A stretch of DNA of 64,000 bases. Origin: Magnetospirillum sp902729445. GTDB lineage: Bacteria; Pseudomonadota; Alphaproteobacteria; Rhodospirillales; Magnetospirillaceae. Where the stretch lies: positions 86,918 to 150,917 of the forward strand of contig NZ_CACVCE010000072.1 of NCBI RefSeq assembly GCF_902729445.1, read 5' to 3'. The first letter of the stretch is position 1, and each line of letters starts with the position of its first letter. Below are positions 1 to 8,415 of the stretch, in pieces. Below the pieces are notes generated by a model. The model did no database searches, had not been told where the DNA came from, and saw only the letters and a list, made by a program, of their open reading frames with translations. Position numbers and translations under genes: made by a program.

Positions 1-428
1 GCGCCGCCGCCCTGGTGATGATGCGCATGAGCCAGGCCGAGACGCTGGGGGCCACGCCGCTGGCCATGGTGTGCGGGCACGCCACCTTCGCCCACGCCCC
101 CAATCTGTTCACCACCGCCCCGGTCTTCGCCATCCAACGCCTGCTGGACAAGCTGGCCTGGTCGGCCGGCAGCGTCGATCTGTACGAGATCAACGAGGCC
201 TTCGCGGTGGTGACCATGGCCGCCATGCGCGACCTGGACCTGCCCCACGACAAGGTCAACGTCAATGGCGGCGCCTGCGCCCTGGGCCACCCAATCGGGG
301 CCTCGGGCGCCCGTGTCATGGTCACCTTGCTGGCCGCCCTGAAGAATGCCGGCCTGAAGCGCGGCATCGCCAGTTTGTGCATCGGCGGCGGCGAGGCCAC
401 CGCCATCGGCCTGGAGCTGGTTGCATGA
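1..428 (+). CDS. Acetyl-CoA acetyltransferase (thiolase), C-terminal part; 5' end outside the window
   Basis: This is the last ~142 codons of a thiolase (reading frame from base 3), which condenses or cleaves acyl-CoA and acetyl-CoA. Visible thiolase II marks are the NEAFA motif, the GHPIGASG histidine loop and, near the C-terminus, the CIGGGEATAIG loop with the catalytic cysteine. The stop overlaps the next start (ATGA), so it is translationally coupled to an acyl-CoA dehydrogenase. A role in beta-oxidation or aromatic-acid catabolism follows from the operon. The substrate chain length cannot be told. Confidence 0.93.
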   Translation, partial: AAALVMMRMSQAETLGATPLAMVCGHATFAHAPNLFTTAPVFAIQRLLDKLAWSAGSVDLYEINEAFAVVTMAAMRDLDLPHDKVNVNGGACALGHPIGASGARVMVTLLAALKNAGLKRGIASLCIGGGEATAIGLELVA

Positions 429-1564
429 TCCTGACCGAGGAACAGGCCCTGATCCGCGAGACGGCGCGCGCCTTCGCAAGCGAACGCCTGGCCCCCGGCG
501 CCGCCGCCCGCGACCGCGAGCACCGCTTCCCGGCCGAGGAATTGGCCGAGTTGGGCAAGCTGGGTTTCCTGGGCATGGTGGTGCCGCCCGAATGGGACGG
601 CGCCGGCACGGATTACGTGTCCTATGCCGCCGCCATCATGGAAGTGGCGGCCGGCGACGGCCCCATCTCGACCATCATGAGCGTGCACAATTCGGTCTGC
701 TGCAAGCCGATCCTGGATTACGGCACCGATGAACAGAAGGACCGGTTCCTGCGGCCCATGGCCCGGGGCGAGGCCATCGGCTGCTTCTGCCTGACCGAGC
801 CCGAGGCCGGATCGGACGCCGCGTCCATCAAGACCCGCGCCGTCAAGGACGGCAATGCCCATTACGTGCTGAACGGCGCCAAGCAATTCATCACCTCGGG
901 CAAGAACGCGAAGGTGGCCATCGTTTTTGCCGTCACCGACCCCAGCGCCGGCAAGAAGGGCCTGTCGGCCTTCGTGGTGCCGACCGACACGCCCGGCTGG
1001 ACCGTCGCCCGCATCGAGGAAAAGCTGGGCCAGCATTCGTCGGACACCTGCGCCATCACCTTCGACGACATGCGCATCCCGGCCGATTGCCTGCTGGGCC
1101 GGGAAGGCGAGGGCTTGAAGATCGCCCTGGCCAATCTGGAAGGCGGGCGGCTGGGCATCGCCGCGCAGTCTGTCGGCATGGCCAGGGCGGCGCTGGATCA
1201 CGCCGTGGCCTATTCCAAGGACCGCCGCCAGTTCGGCAAGCCGATCTGCGAGCATCAGGCGGTGGCCTTCCGCCTGGCCGACATGGCCATGCGGGTCGAA
1301 GCGGCCGAACAGATGGTGCTGCATGTGGCAAGCTTGCGCGATGCAGGCCAGCCTTGCCTGAAGGAAGCCTGCATGGCCAAGCTGCTGGCCAGCGAGACGG
1401 CCGAGGCCGTGTGCTCGGCCGCCATCCAGACCATGGGCGGTTATGGTTACCTGGCCGACTTCCCGGTCGAGCGGATTTATCGCGACGTGCGGGTCTGTCA
1501 GATCTATGAAGGCACCAGCGACATCCAGCGCCTGGTGATTTCCCGCGCGATTTTGGCTGATTAG
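425..1564 (+). CDS. Acyl-CoA dehydrogenase, 379 aa
   Basis: FAD-dependent acyl-CoA dehydrogenase that introduces the alpha,beta double bond and passes electrons to ETF. The ATG at 425 overlaps the thiolase stop by 4 nt. An in-frame extension upstream is out of phase with the thiolase and was discarded. The signature LTEPEAGSDA lies in the middle domain, DRRQFGKPI in the C-terminal helical domain, and the catalytic base is the glutamate of IYEGTSDIQ (about residue 362). The length is normal for the short-chain/general family. Specificity is not readable; glutaryl-, butyryl- or phenylpropionyl-type substrates are all possible. Confidence 0.95.
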   Translation: MILTEEQALIRETARAFASERLAPGAAARDREHRFPAEELAELGKLGFLGMVVPPEWDGAGTDYVSYAAAIMEVAAGDGPISTIMSVHNSVCCKPILDYGTDEQKDRFLRPMARGEAIGCFCLTEPEAGSDAASIKTRAVKDGNAHYVLNGAKQFITSGKNAKVAIVFAVTDPSAGKKGLSAFVVPTDTPGWTVARIEEKLGQHSSDTCAITFDDMRIPADCLLGREGEGLKIALANLEGGRLGIAAQSVGMARAALDHAVAYSKDRRQFGKPICEHQAVAFRLADMAMRVEAAEQMVLHVASLRDAGQPCLKEACMAKLLASETAEAVCSAAIQTMGGYGYLADFPVERIYRDVRVCQIYEGTSDIQRLVISRAILAD

Positions 1565-1578
1565 AAGAGGGGCAAGCC

Positions 1579-2397
1579 ATGAAGGATATTCTGGTTCATC
1601 TGGACGGCGGCGAGCGCGACCGCATCCTGATCGAGGTCGCGCGCGGCCTGGCCAAGCGTCACGGCGCCCGCCTGACCGCCCTGTTCGCCCGCAACGACCC
1701 GCAGCGGACCAGTGCCATGGCCCGCCAGGCCAGCGACCATCTGCGCCTGGCGCAAGAGACCGGGGCCAAGCTGTTCGCCCAGTTGACCGAGGGCGCCGGG
1801 GTGGAAACCCGCTGGTGGCAATTGCCGCACGGCGAGGCCGGCATGGTCGAGGGCGAGACGGTGTTCTGCGCCCGCTATTTCGATCTGGTGGTGATGGGGC
1901 AGTACCACAGCCAATCGTCCAATGTCGGCGACGATCTGGTCGAGCAGGTCATCCTGAACGGCGGCCGTCCGGTGCTGGTGATCCCCTATGCCGGCGCAAT
2001 CGCCAGCGTCGCCGAGCGTTGCGTGGTGGCATGGAATGCCGGCCGCGAGGCCACCCGCGCCATCCACGATTCCCTGACCCTGCTGCAGGCGGCCAAGTCG
2101 GTGACGGTGCTGTCGATGCGGCCCAAATCCGCCGATGCCGCCATCGACGCTTTGTCGGCCATGCCCGCGACCGACATCGTCGATCACCTGAAGGCCAACG
2201 GCATCAATGCCGACGGCGAGCATCTGCCCGACGAGAATATCGGCAAGATGGACATGCTGCTGTCTCGGGCTTGCGACCTGGGCGCCGACCTGATGGTGAT
2301 GGGCGCGCACGGCCAGTACGGCCTGTCCCGGCTGCGCGGCTCGGGCACCCGTTACGTCCTCAAGCACATGACCCTGCCGGTGTTGATGGGGAACTAA
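1579..2397 (+). CDS. Universal stress protein, tandem UspA domains, 272 aa
   Basis: Two UspA-like halves (about 1-135 and 145-272). The second half carries the ATP-binding glycine motif GAHGQYGLSRLRGSG near the C-terminus. The first half has a degenerate version (MGQYHSQSSN). It starts 14 nt after the acyl-CoA dehydrogenase and ends 3 nt before the thioesterase, so it is part of the same transcript. Usp proteins often accompany anaerobic catabolic genes, but the role here is unknown. Confidence 0.88.
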   Translation: MKDILVHLDGGERDRILIEVARGLAKRHGARLTALFARNDPQRTSAMARQASDHLRLAQETGAKLFAQLTEGAGVETRWWQLPHGEAGMVEGETVFCARYFDLVVMGQYHSQSSNVGDDLVEQVILNGGRPVLVIPYAGAIASVAERCVVAWNAGREATRAIHDSLTLLQAAKSVTVLSMRPKSADAAIDALSAMPATDIVDHLKANGINADGEHLPDENIGKMDMLLSRACDLGADLMVMGAHGQYGLSRLRGSGTRYVLKHMTLPVLMGN

Positions 2398-2400
2398 GGG

Positions 2401-2859
2401 ATGGCCGGCTTTAGCCCCAAGGACCCGGACTGGCGGGCGCGCTGCGAGGACAGCTTCGCCCGCCAGGCCCTGATGGCCACCATGGGCGCCGCCATCGACC
2501 GCCTCGAGCCCGGCCATTGCGCCTTGTCGCTGGCCCATCGGCCCGATCTGTGCCAGCAGCACGGTTACCTGCATGCCGGCACCACCATGGCCCTGGCCGA
2601 CACCGCCGCCGGATACGCCGCCTTCTCGCTGATGCCCAAGGGCGCCAGCGTGCTGACCACCGAGTTGAAGATCAACCTTTTGAACCCGGCGGCCGGCGAG
2701 CGGCTGGAAGCGGTGGCCGAGGTGGTCAAGCCCGGCCGCACCCTGTCGGTGGTCAAGGCCGATGTTTACGCCATCCAGGGCGACCGGCGCGGCCACGTCG
2801 CCACTGTTCTTGCCACCATGATGTGTCTGGCCGACACCCCCGACGACAAAGGACGCTGA
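2401..2859 (+). CDS. PaaI-family acyl-CoA thioesterase, 152 aa
   Basis: Single hot-dog domain protein with the PaaI-type helix motif HAGTTMALADTAAGYA (about residues 59-74). Enzymes of this family hydrolyse CoA thioesters such as hydroxyphenylacetyl-CoA and relieve CoA trapping during aromatic catabolism. It sits 3 nt after the Usp gene and 1 nt before the AhpD-like gene. The link to phenylacetate is supported by the PaaX and Pad genes a few kb downstream, but the substrate is inferred. Confidence 0.85.
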   Translation: MAGFSPKDPDWRARCEDSFARQALMATMGAAIDRLEPGHCALSLAHRPDLCQQHGYLHAGTTMALADTAAGYAAFSLMPKGASVLTTELKINLLNPAAGERLEAVAEVVKPGRTLSVVKADVYAIQGDRRGHVATVLATMMCLADTPDDKGR

Positions 2860-2860
2860 C

Positions 2861-3433
2861 ATGCCCCAGCCCGACCATATCGTCCGCGTCGCCCTGCCCG
2901 ACCCGGCCGCCTATGATGCCGACACCCAAAAATACTTTGCCAAGTGCAAGGAAAAGCTGGGTCTGGTTCCCAACGTGCTGACCGCCTTCACCGGCCGGCC
3001 GGCCAAGCTTGGCACCTTCTCGCGCTTTTATAACGAGCTGATGCTGGGCGAATCGGGCCTGAGCAAGCTGGACCGCGAGATGATCGCCGTCGTCGTGTCG
3101 TCGGCCAACCGCTGCTATTACTGCCTGGTGGCGCACGGCCTGGCGGTGCGCGCCCTGTCGGGCGACCCCGAACTGGGCGAGATGATGGTGATGAACTACC
3201 GCGTCGCCGAACTGGATGCCCGCACCCGCGCCATGCTGGATTTCGCCTGGAAGCTGACCGAGACCCCGCGCGAGGTGGACCAGGCCGACCGCGATGGTTT
3301 GCGGGCGGTGGGATTTTCCGACGACGACATTTTCGATATCTGCGACGTGGTCGGCTTCTTCAACTACACCAACCGCCTGGCCCACGGCCTGGACATGATC
3401 CCCAACCGCGACTACCACGCCAAGGATCGCTAA
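2861..3433 (+). CDS. AhpD-like / peroxidase-related carboxymuconolactone decarboxylase-family protein, 190 aa
   Basis: All-helical AhpD-like fold with the redox motif CYYC (Cys85, Cys88) followed by a histidine (LVAHG), as in alkylhydroperoxidase AhpD and its 'peroxidase-related' relatives. It is the last gene of the thiolase operon and converges with the GNAT gene 15 nt away. It is probably a thiol-dependent peroxide defence protein that protects catabolic enzymes. The actual reductant and substrate are unknown. Confidence 0.85.
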   Translation: MPQPDHIVRVALPDPAAYDADTQKYFAKCKEKLGLVPNVLTAFTGRPAKLGTFSRFYNELMLGESGLSKLDREMIAVVVSSANRCYYCLVAHGLAVRALSGDPELGEMMVMNYRVAELDARTRAMLDFAWKLTETPREVDQADRDGLRAVGFSDDDIFDICDVVGFFNYTNRLAHGLDMIPNRDYHAKDR

Positions 3434-3448
3434 CCGCCCTCGCCGCCA

Positions 3449-3916
3449 TCACAACCGCCCGACCAGATCCTTGCCGATGATGTCGGCTACGATTCCGGCG
3501 TCTTGCCACAGCGCCAGGTCCCCGTCCGCGGCGGTGGTCGCGACCTGGCGCAGACCCAGCTTGCGGGCCAGACCGAACAAAGCGGCCACGGTTGCGGTCC
3601 GCCGGTCCTGGTATCCGCTGGCCAGGAACCAGCCGATCCGGGCGGTGCCGGCTTCGACATTGATGCGCGACAAGGTGGCGCCGCCGATCACCCGTCCCGC
3701 GTCATCGACCACCGCGTGATAGCGGGCGGCGCGCGCCAGGCACCAATCGCGGGTGAAGGCCAGCACGTGCTCGGCGGTCTCTGGCGGCTGACCAGCCGGC
3801 ACTTTCATGCCCGGGGGCAATCCGTCATCATGATTGAGAATGTCCGCCATGGCGGCGGCCAGCCGCAGGGAATCGGGCGAATCGGGGTCGGGGGCCAGAC
3901 GGACCAGGGTCGGCAT
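3449..3916 (-). CDS. GNAT-like acetyltransferase, 155 aa
   Basis: Predicted N-acetyltransferase fold. A beta-strand VIGGATLSRIN is followed by GTARIGWFLASGYQDRRTATVAALFGLARKLG, which resembles the acetyl-CoA-binding core with an altered QxxGxG/A loop. A GGAG-like site lies before the ATG, inside the end of the DUF2478 gene. It is the third gene of a paaX-DUF2478-GNAT minus-strand operon. Substrate unknown. Confidence 0.6.
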   Translation of the reverse strand: MPTLVRLAPDPDSPDSLRLAAAMADILNHDDGLPPGMKVPAGQPPETAEHVLAFTRDWCLARAARYHAVVDDAGRVIGGATLSRINVEAGTARIGWFLASGYQDRRTATVAALFGLARKLGLRQVATTAADGDLALWQDAGIVADIIGKDLVGRL

Positions 3917-3919
3917 CGC

Positions 3920-4402
3920 TCACTCCGAAAGATGGAACTCCAGCCACCATTGTTCCACGGACCGGCGCTCGGGCGCCAGCACCGTGCCCAGTCCGCCGGT
4001 GAAATCCAGCCAGCGGGCCAGGTTGGCCAGGTCCAGCAGGGTCAGCAGCGGAATGCCCGCCGCCATCACCGCCAGCATCTCGGCGGCCAGGCCTTGACCG
4101 TGCGCCTCCAGCTTGCCGAAGCGGTTGACCACCACCAGATCGGCGCCGTGGGCGATGGCGGCGCGCAAGGTCTCGGACGCCTCGGCGACGCCTCGGGGAT
4201 CGACCCGGCAGGATTTCGAGCCCGTCCCCAGATTCTGCAGGATGGGAAAGCTTTGACCGCTGGCCAGATCGACCAGCCGGCCGCCCGGCTTCTGGATCAG
4301 GCCCCGGACCGCCACGCCGCGCCCCGCCAATTCATGGGCGAACGACGCCAACAGCGCCGCCGCCCCCGGTCCCTGGCGGATGGCGGCGATGGGCGCATTC
4401 AT
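3920..4402 (-). CDS. DUF2478 family protein, 160 aa
   Basis: It resembles DUF2478 proteins, often found beside molybdenum transport or molybdoenzyme genes. The conserved features seen are the N-terminal IAAI strand, the central cysteine/arginine stretch around GTGSKSCRVD and the LVVVNRFGKLEAHGQG segment, which recalls the nucleotide-triphosphatase THEP1-like fold although no Walker A is present. The ATG at 4402 lies 11 nt after the paaX stop. An in-frame upstream extension to 4540 overlaps paaX and was rejected. Its position opposite a Mo-enzyme operon suggests a Mo-related accessory role (inference). Confidence 0.68.
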   Translation of the reverse strand: MNAPIAAIRQGPGAAALLASFAHELAGRGVAVRGLIQKPGGRLVDLASGQSFPILQNLGTGSKSCRVDPRGVAEASETLRAAIAHGADLVVVNRFGKLEAHGQGLAAEMLAVMAAGIPLLTLLDLANLARWLDFTGGLGTVLAPERRSVEQWWLEFHLSE

Positions 4403-4413
4403 GGCCCCGTCCC

Positions 4414-5334
4414 CTACAGGCCGCCGAAACGGGCGTAATAGCTGGGATGGGCCTCGGGCACCGGACCTTCGGCGGTTTCCAGCACCGCCATCAGGTGCTG
4501 TTCGGCCGGGGCCTGGACCAGGCGATAAAGATTGCGGCACAGCTGGCGGGCGGCGGTACCGGGCCAGTCGGCCCCCAACAATTCGTCGGGCAGCATCGGG
4601 TCGCGCAGCAGGGCCCGGCGATAGCCGTGCATCAGCAGCGTGCGCACCACGAAGCAGGTCTGCGGATCAAGGTCGGGATCGTCCTTCAACGACTGCCACA
4701 CCGGCCGGAAGGTTTCCAGGAACTCGGTGTAATCGGCGGCCAGGCGGTCCAAGTCCCAGCACGAGCGGATGATGTCGCCCAGGCCTTCCGAGGCGGTCAA
4801 GGCCAAGGTTTCCGCCCGCATCACCACCGCATTGCGGGCCGCCGGCGAATCCGCCAGCAACAAGCGCAGCGCGGTTTCATCGGGATCGGGGTGGATCTTG
4901 ATTCCGGGCGCCAACTGGCCGAAGCCCAGCCAGCCCAGGTCACGGCGCAGGGCCTCGCGGTCCTCGCCGGCCGGCACCGCGCCCGAGGTGATCACCAGGG
5001 TCCAGCGGCCGTCCCACGGCCGGGTCGATGGGCGATAGACCCGCTCGTGCGCCGCCTCGAAGCGGCGCCGGCCGCTCTCGGTCAGGCGATAATAGGATCG
5101 TCGGCCCAGCTGGCTGGACACCAGCCATTCTTCCTTCGACAGCCGGAACACCGAGGTCCGCACGATGCGCTCGTTCAAGCCCAGCGGCTCGACCAGGGAG
5201 ATGACGCTGCCCAGCCAGGCATTGCCGCCGTGATGGGCGATGGCGTCGCCATAGACGGTAACGATCAGCGACTTCGCCTTCGGCTTCAGGCGGTCGAGCA
5301 ATCGGGCGACGATGGCGGCTTGATCCTGGGTCAT
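4414..5334 (-). CDS. paaX: PaaX-family transcriptional repressor, 306 aa
   Basis: Matches the PaaX architecture: an N-terminal winged helix (about 15-85, with SVFRLSKEEWL as the wing/recognition region), a central PaaX domain (GRWTLVITS...LGFGQLAPGIKIHP) and the C-terminal PaaX_C domain ending near the HPSYYARFGGL tail. PaaX senses phenylacetyl-CoA and releases DNA. This copy is transcribed away from the padB-like operon and is separated from it by 318 bp containing an inverted repeat. The start was set at 5334; a 14-residue extension to 5376 lacks support. The Shine-Dalgarno is weak. It is likely to regulate both divergent units. Confidence 0.9.
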   Translation of the reverse strand: MTQDQAAIVARLLDRLKPKAKSLIVTVYGDAIAHHGGNAWLGSVISLVEPLGLNERIVRTSVFRLSKEEWLVSSQLGRRSYYRLTESGRRRFEAAHERVYRPSTRPWDGRWTLVITSGAVPAGEDREALRRDLGWLGFGQLAPGIKIHPDPDETALRLLLADSPAARNAVVMRAETLALTASEGLGDIIRSCWDLDRLAADYTEFLETFRPVWQSLKDDPDLDPQTCFVVRTLLMHGYRRALLRDPMLPDELLGADWPGTAARQLCRNLYRLVQAPAEQHLMAVLETAEGPVPEAHPSYYARFGGL

Positions 5335-5652
5335 CAATAGGCCGGGTGGATGCGGGTCGGCGCACATCCTACCCACCGTTTCGCCCGGCGCAATCCCTCA
5401 AATTCCCGGCGGAATCGTCATTGCGATACAGAATGATTGACCAGAAGCGCCATTCTGTATTATATTTCACTCAATGGCGCGAACATGACGCCTGTGATAA
5501 TGCGTCCGGGGAGGACGAAACGCCGTATTTCGTGGCGGTTACGCCGCGCCGGCCATACATCTCGGCTTCCCGATACGTTTTCGACTCGTCTCTTGGGTCA
5601 GCAGCAACAAGAAGTGCGAAACCCCATGCCGCATTGCGGCAGGAGTCATCGG
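5335..5652. promoter_or_regulatory. Divergent regulatory region paaX / padB
   Basis: 318 bp without a gene, visibly more A/T-rich than its surroundings between 5420 and 5470. It contains a perfect inverted repeat (5426-5460) followed by TATTATAT, which could be the -10 region for the padB operon. The padB leader would then be about 190 nt. A small hairpin (stem TGCCG/CGGCA, 5627-5641) abuts the padB Shine-Dalgarno AGGAG at 5641-5645. No known riboswitch class was recognised. Confidence 0.6.
5426..5460. promoter_or_regulatory. Inverted repeat, candidate PaaX operator
   Basis: ATACAGAATG (5426-5435) and CATTCTGTAT (5451-5460) are exact reverse complements separated by 15 nt. The downstream arm overlaps the start of a TATTATAT stretch, so a bound protein could block the promoter toward padB. 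PaaX proteins bind palindromic sites near their target promoters. The assignment to PaaX is by position only. Confidence 0.6.
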
Positions 5653-8415
5653 ATGAGCTTGAAGCAGAAAGCCGTGCCGGATTCGGTCACCTCGGTTCCG
5701 TCCTATTGCTATAATTGCGTCTCGGGGCCCGATCTGATGACCGTCCGGGTCGAGGATGGCGTCGCCACCGCCATCGCCCCCAACCACGACGCCATCGGCA
5801 TCCACCCGGCGCACGGGCGCCCCTGCGTCAAGGCCTATGGCCTGGTGCAGAAGACCTATAACCCCGACCGCGTGACGACCCCGATGAGGCGGACCAACCC
5901 CAAGAAGGGCCGCCACGAGGATCCGGGGTTCGAGCCCATCTCGTGGGACGAGGCGCTGGACGCGGTGGCGGCCAAGCTTAAGGACATCGAGGCCACCGGC
6001 AAGCTGGACGAGAATTCCATGCCGCGCGTCGCCGCCACCTTCGGCCATGGCGGCACCCCGGCCAGCTATATGGGCACCTTTCCGGCCTTCCTGGCCGCCT
6101 GGGGCGCCATCGATTTCAGCTTCGGCTCGGGCCAGGGCGTCAAATGCGTCCATTCCGAACATCTGTACGGCGAGTTCTGGCATCGCGCCTTCACCGTCTG
6201 CGCCGACACCGTGCAGACCCGGCTGATCTTGTCGTTCGGCACCAATGTCGAGGTGTCGGGCGGCCCGTGCGCGGTGCGCCGCCATGCCGACGCCCGCATC
6301 CGCGGCATCAAGCGCATCCAGGTCGAGCCCCATCTGTCGCCGACCGGGGCCTGCTCGGCCGAATGGGTGCCGATCCGTCCCAAGACCGACGCCGCCTTCA
6401 TGCTGGCGATGGTCCACGTGCTGCTGCACGAGGCCAGGCGCGACCAGCTGGACCTGACCTTCCTGCGTGACCGCACCGCCTCGCCCTATCTGGTCGGCCC
6501 CGACGGCTGGTACCTGCGCGATCTTGAAAGCGGCAAGCCGCTGGTGTGGGACGAGGTTTGCGAACGTGCGGTGCCCCACGACAGCCCCGGCATCCGCCCG
6601 GCGCTGGACGGCACCTTCGAGGTGCGAAACGTCATCGCCCACGGTCCCGACGACGAACGCATCGCTTACGACCACGTCGCCGCCCGCTCGGCCTTCCAGG
6701 TGATGGGCGACACCATGCGCCCCTATACCCCGGAATGGGCGGCCGAGGTGTGCGACGTGCCGGCCGGCACCATTCGCCACGTCGCCACCGAGTTCCTGGA
6801 CAATGCCTGCATCGGCGAGACCATCGTGGTGGGCGGGCGCACCCTGCCCTTCCGCCCGGTGGCGATCACGCTGGGCAAGACCGTCAATAACGGCTGGGGC
6901 GCGTTTGAATGCTGCTGGGCGCGCACCATGCTGGCCTGCCTGGTCGGAGCCCTGGAAGTGCCCGGCGGCACCCTGGGGACCACGGTCCGGCTGAACCGCC
7001 CGCACGAGAACCGCCTGGCCTCGGTCAAGCCGGGCGAGGACGGCTTCATGGCCAACAAGCTGAACCCCACGGGCAAGGGGAAATGGGCCGACAAGCCGAC
7101 CGGGCGTAACGCCCACAAGCCGCTGATCCCCATCGTCGGCGATTCGTCGTGGGCCCAGGCCCTGGGGCCGACCCACCTGGCCTGGATGTTCCTGAAGGAC
7201 GCGCCGAAGGAATGGGCCAAGCCCAACCCGCCCGATCTGTGGTTCGCCTTCCGCACCAATCCGGCCATCTCGTTCTGGGACACCGACCAGATCATCGAGA
7301 ACATGGCCAAGATGCCGTTCGTGGTGGCCTTCGCCTATACCATGGACGAAACCAACCACATGGCCGACATCTTGCTGCCCGACGCCACCGATCTGGAAAG
7401 CACCCAGATCATCCGCGTCGGCGGCACCAAGTTCGTCGAGCAGCATTGGGAACATGCCGGCATCATCCTGCGCCAGCCGGCGGTCGAACCGCAAGGGCAG
7501 GCCCGTGACTTCACCTGGATCACCACCGAGATCTGCCGCCGCGCCGGCCTGCTGGAGGCCTATAACACCGCCATCAACCGGGGCGCCGCCCTGGTTCCCC
7601 TGAAGCGCGAGCATTACGACTATTCCCTGCCCATCGATCAGGTGCACGACGTCGATACCATCTGGGACGCAGTGTGTAAGGCCGCGACCCACGAGCTGAC
7701 CGACGGCGCCGACGTCAAGGATCTGGCCTGGCTGAAGACCCACGGCCTGTTCGTGGTGCCCTTCGAGAAGAAGGACTGGTACCTGCTGCCGACCATGGAA
7801 GACCAGGGCCTGCGCTTCGAGATGCCCTATCAGGAACGGCTGCTGAAGGCCGGCATCGAGCTGGGCCGGCGCCTGCACGAACACGACATCCATTGGTGGG
7901 ACACCCAGCTCAAGGAATACCAGGCGCTGCCGACCTGGCACGACGTGCCGCACCATTGGCTGAAATCGACCCGCGACCTGGGCGGCCATCCCGACGATTA
8001 CCCGTTCTGGGCGGTCACCACCAAATCGATGCCTTATACCACCGGCAATAATGCCGGCATCCCCTTGATGAACGAGGTGGCGCAGAACCTGCGCGGCCAC
8101 GGCTCGGTGGTGATGAATGCCAAAGCCGCCAAGAAGCTGGGCATCAAGGCCGGCGACTGGGTCGAGGTGCGCTCGCCGATTTCCTTCACCCGAGGCAAGG
8201 CCGCCCTGGTCCAGGGCTGCCGCCCCGACACCATCGTCGTCCAGGGCCAGTACGCCCACTGGAAGACGCCTTACGCCAAGGACCTGAACTTCCCGTCGCT
8301 CAACAAGGTGATCCCGCTGTCGATGGAACTGACCGACGCCACCGGATCGGGCGCCGATCTGGTCCGGGTGTCGGTGACCAAGGTCGACGGCCCGCTGGCG
8401 GAGGACGCCCGATGA
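5653..8415 (+). CDS. padB: Molybdopterin oxidoreductase, probable phenylacetyl-CoA:acceptor oxidoreductase catalytic subunit, 920 aa
   Basis: Large Mo-bis-PGD enzyme of the DMSO reductase superfamily, read as the PadB subunit that oxidises phenylacetyl-CoA to phenylglyoxylate under anaerobic conditions. Its N-terminal Fe-S region is atypical: Cys19, Cys22 and Cys58 are present but the usual third cysteine is Pro26 (next residue Asp27). Cys165 (VKCVHSEH) is a candidate Mo ligand. The C-terminal MoCo-binding domain is about 770-905. There is no Tat signal. The start is fixed by AGGAG 7 nt upstream; an in-frame extension to 5437 was rejected. It is followed, with overlapping starts, by fdhD, a 4Fe-4S subunit and a membrane anchor, and is divergent from paaX. 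Another alpha-oxidising or thiosulfate/polysulfide-type substrate cannot be excluded. Confidence 0.75.
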   Translation: MSLKQKAVPDSVTSVPSYCYNCVSGPDLMTVRVEDGVATAIAPNHDAIGIHPAHGRPCVKAYGLVQKTYNPDRVTTPMRRTNPKKGRHEDPGFEPISWDEALDAVAAKLKDIEATGKLDENSMPRVAATFGHGGTPASYMGTFPAFLAAWGAIDFSFGSGQGVKCVHSEHLYGEFWHRAFTVCADTVQTRLILSFGTNVEVSGGPCAVRRHADARIRGIKRIQVEPHLSPTGACSAEWVPIRPKTDAAFMLAMVHVLLHEARRDQLDLTFLRDRTASPYLVGPDGWYLRDLESGKPLVWDEVCERAVPHDSPGIRPALDGTFEVRNVIAHGPDDERIAYDHVAARSAFQVMGDTMRPYTPEWAAEVCDVPAGTIRHVATEFLDNACIGETIVVGGRTLPFRPVAITLGKTVNNGWGAFECCWARTMLACLVGALEVPGGTLGTTVRLNRPHENRLASVKPGEDGFMANKLNPTGKGKWADKPTGRNAHKPLIPIVGDSSWAQALGPTHLAWMFLKDAPKEWAKPNPPDLWFAFRTNPAISFWDTDQIIENMAKMPFVVAFAYTMDETNHMADILLPDATDLESTQIIRVGGTKFVEQHWEHAGIILRQPAVEPQGQARDFTWITTEICRRAGLLEAYNTAINRGAALVPLKREHYDYSLPIDQVHDVDTIWDAVCKAATHELTDGADVKDLAWLKTHGLFVVPFEKKDWYLLPTMEDQGLRFEMPYQERLLKAGIELGRRLHEHDIHWWDTQLKEYQALPTWHDVPHHWLKSTRDLGGHPDDYPFWAVTTKSMPYTTGNNAGIPLMNEVAQNLRGHGSVVMNAKAAKKLGIKAGDWVEVRSPISFTRGKAALVQGCRPDTIVVQGQYAHWKTPYAKDLNFPSLNKVIPLSMELTDATGSGADLVRVSVTKVDGPLAEDAR

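Noticed and set aside
5461..5652. Molybdenum-cofactor riboswitch in the padB leader
   Set aside because: I could not match the conserved MoCo RNA core; only a small hairpin near the ribosome site is seen.
5437..5652. N-terminal extension of padB by 72 codons
   Set aside because: The extension covers the operator-like repeat and has no homology, and a good Shine-Dalgarno sits at the internal ATG.
5539..8259. A 906-residue open frame on the minus strand across padB
   Set aside because: It is a GC-rich codon-shadow frame. The composition is Gly/His/Gln/Val-rich with no domain, and the plus-strand protein has clear motifs.
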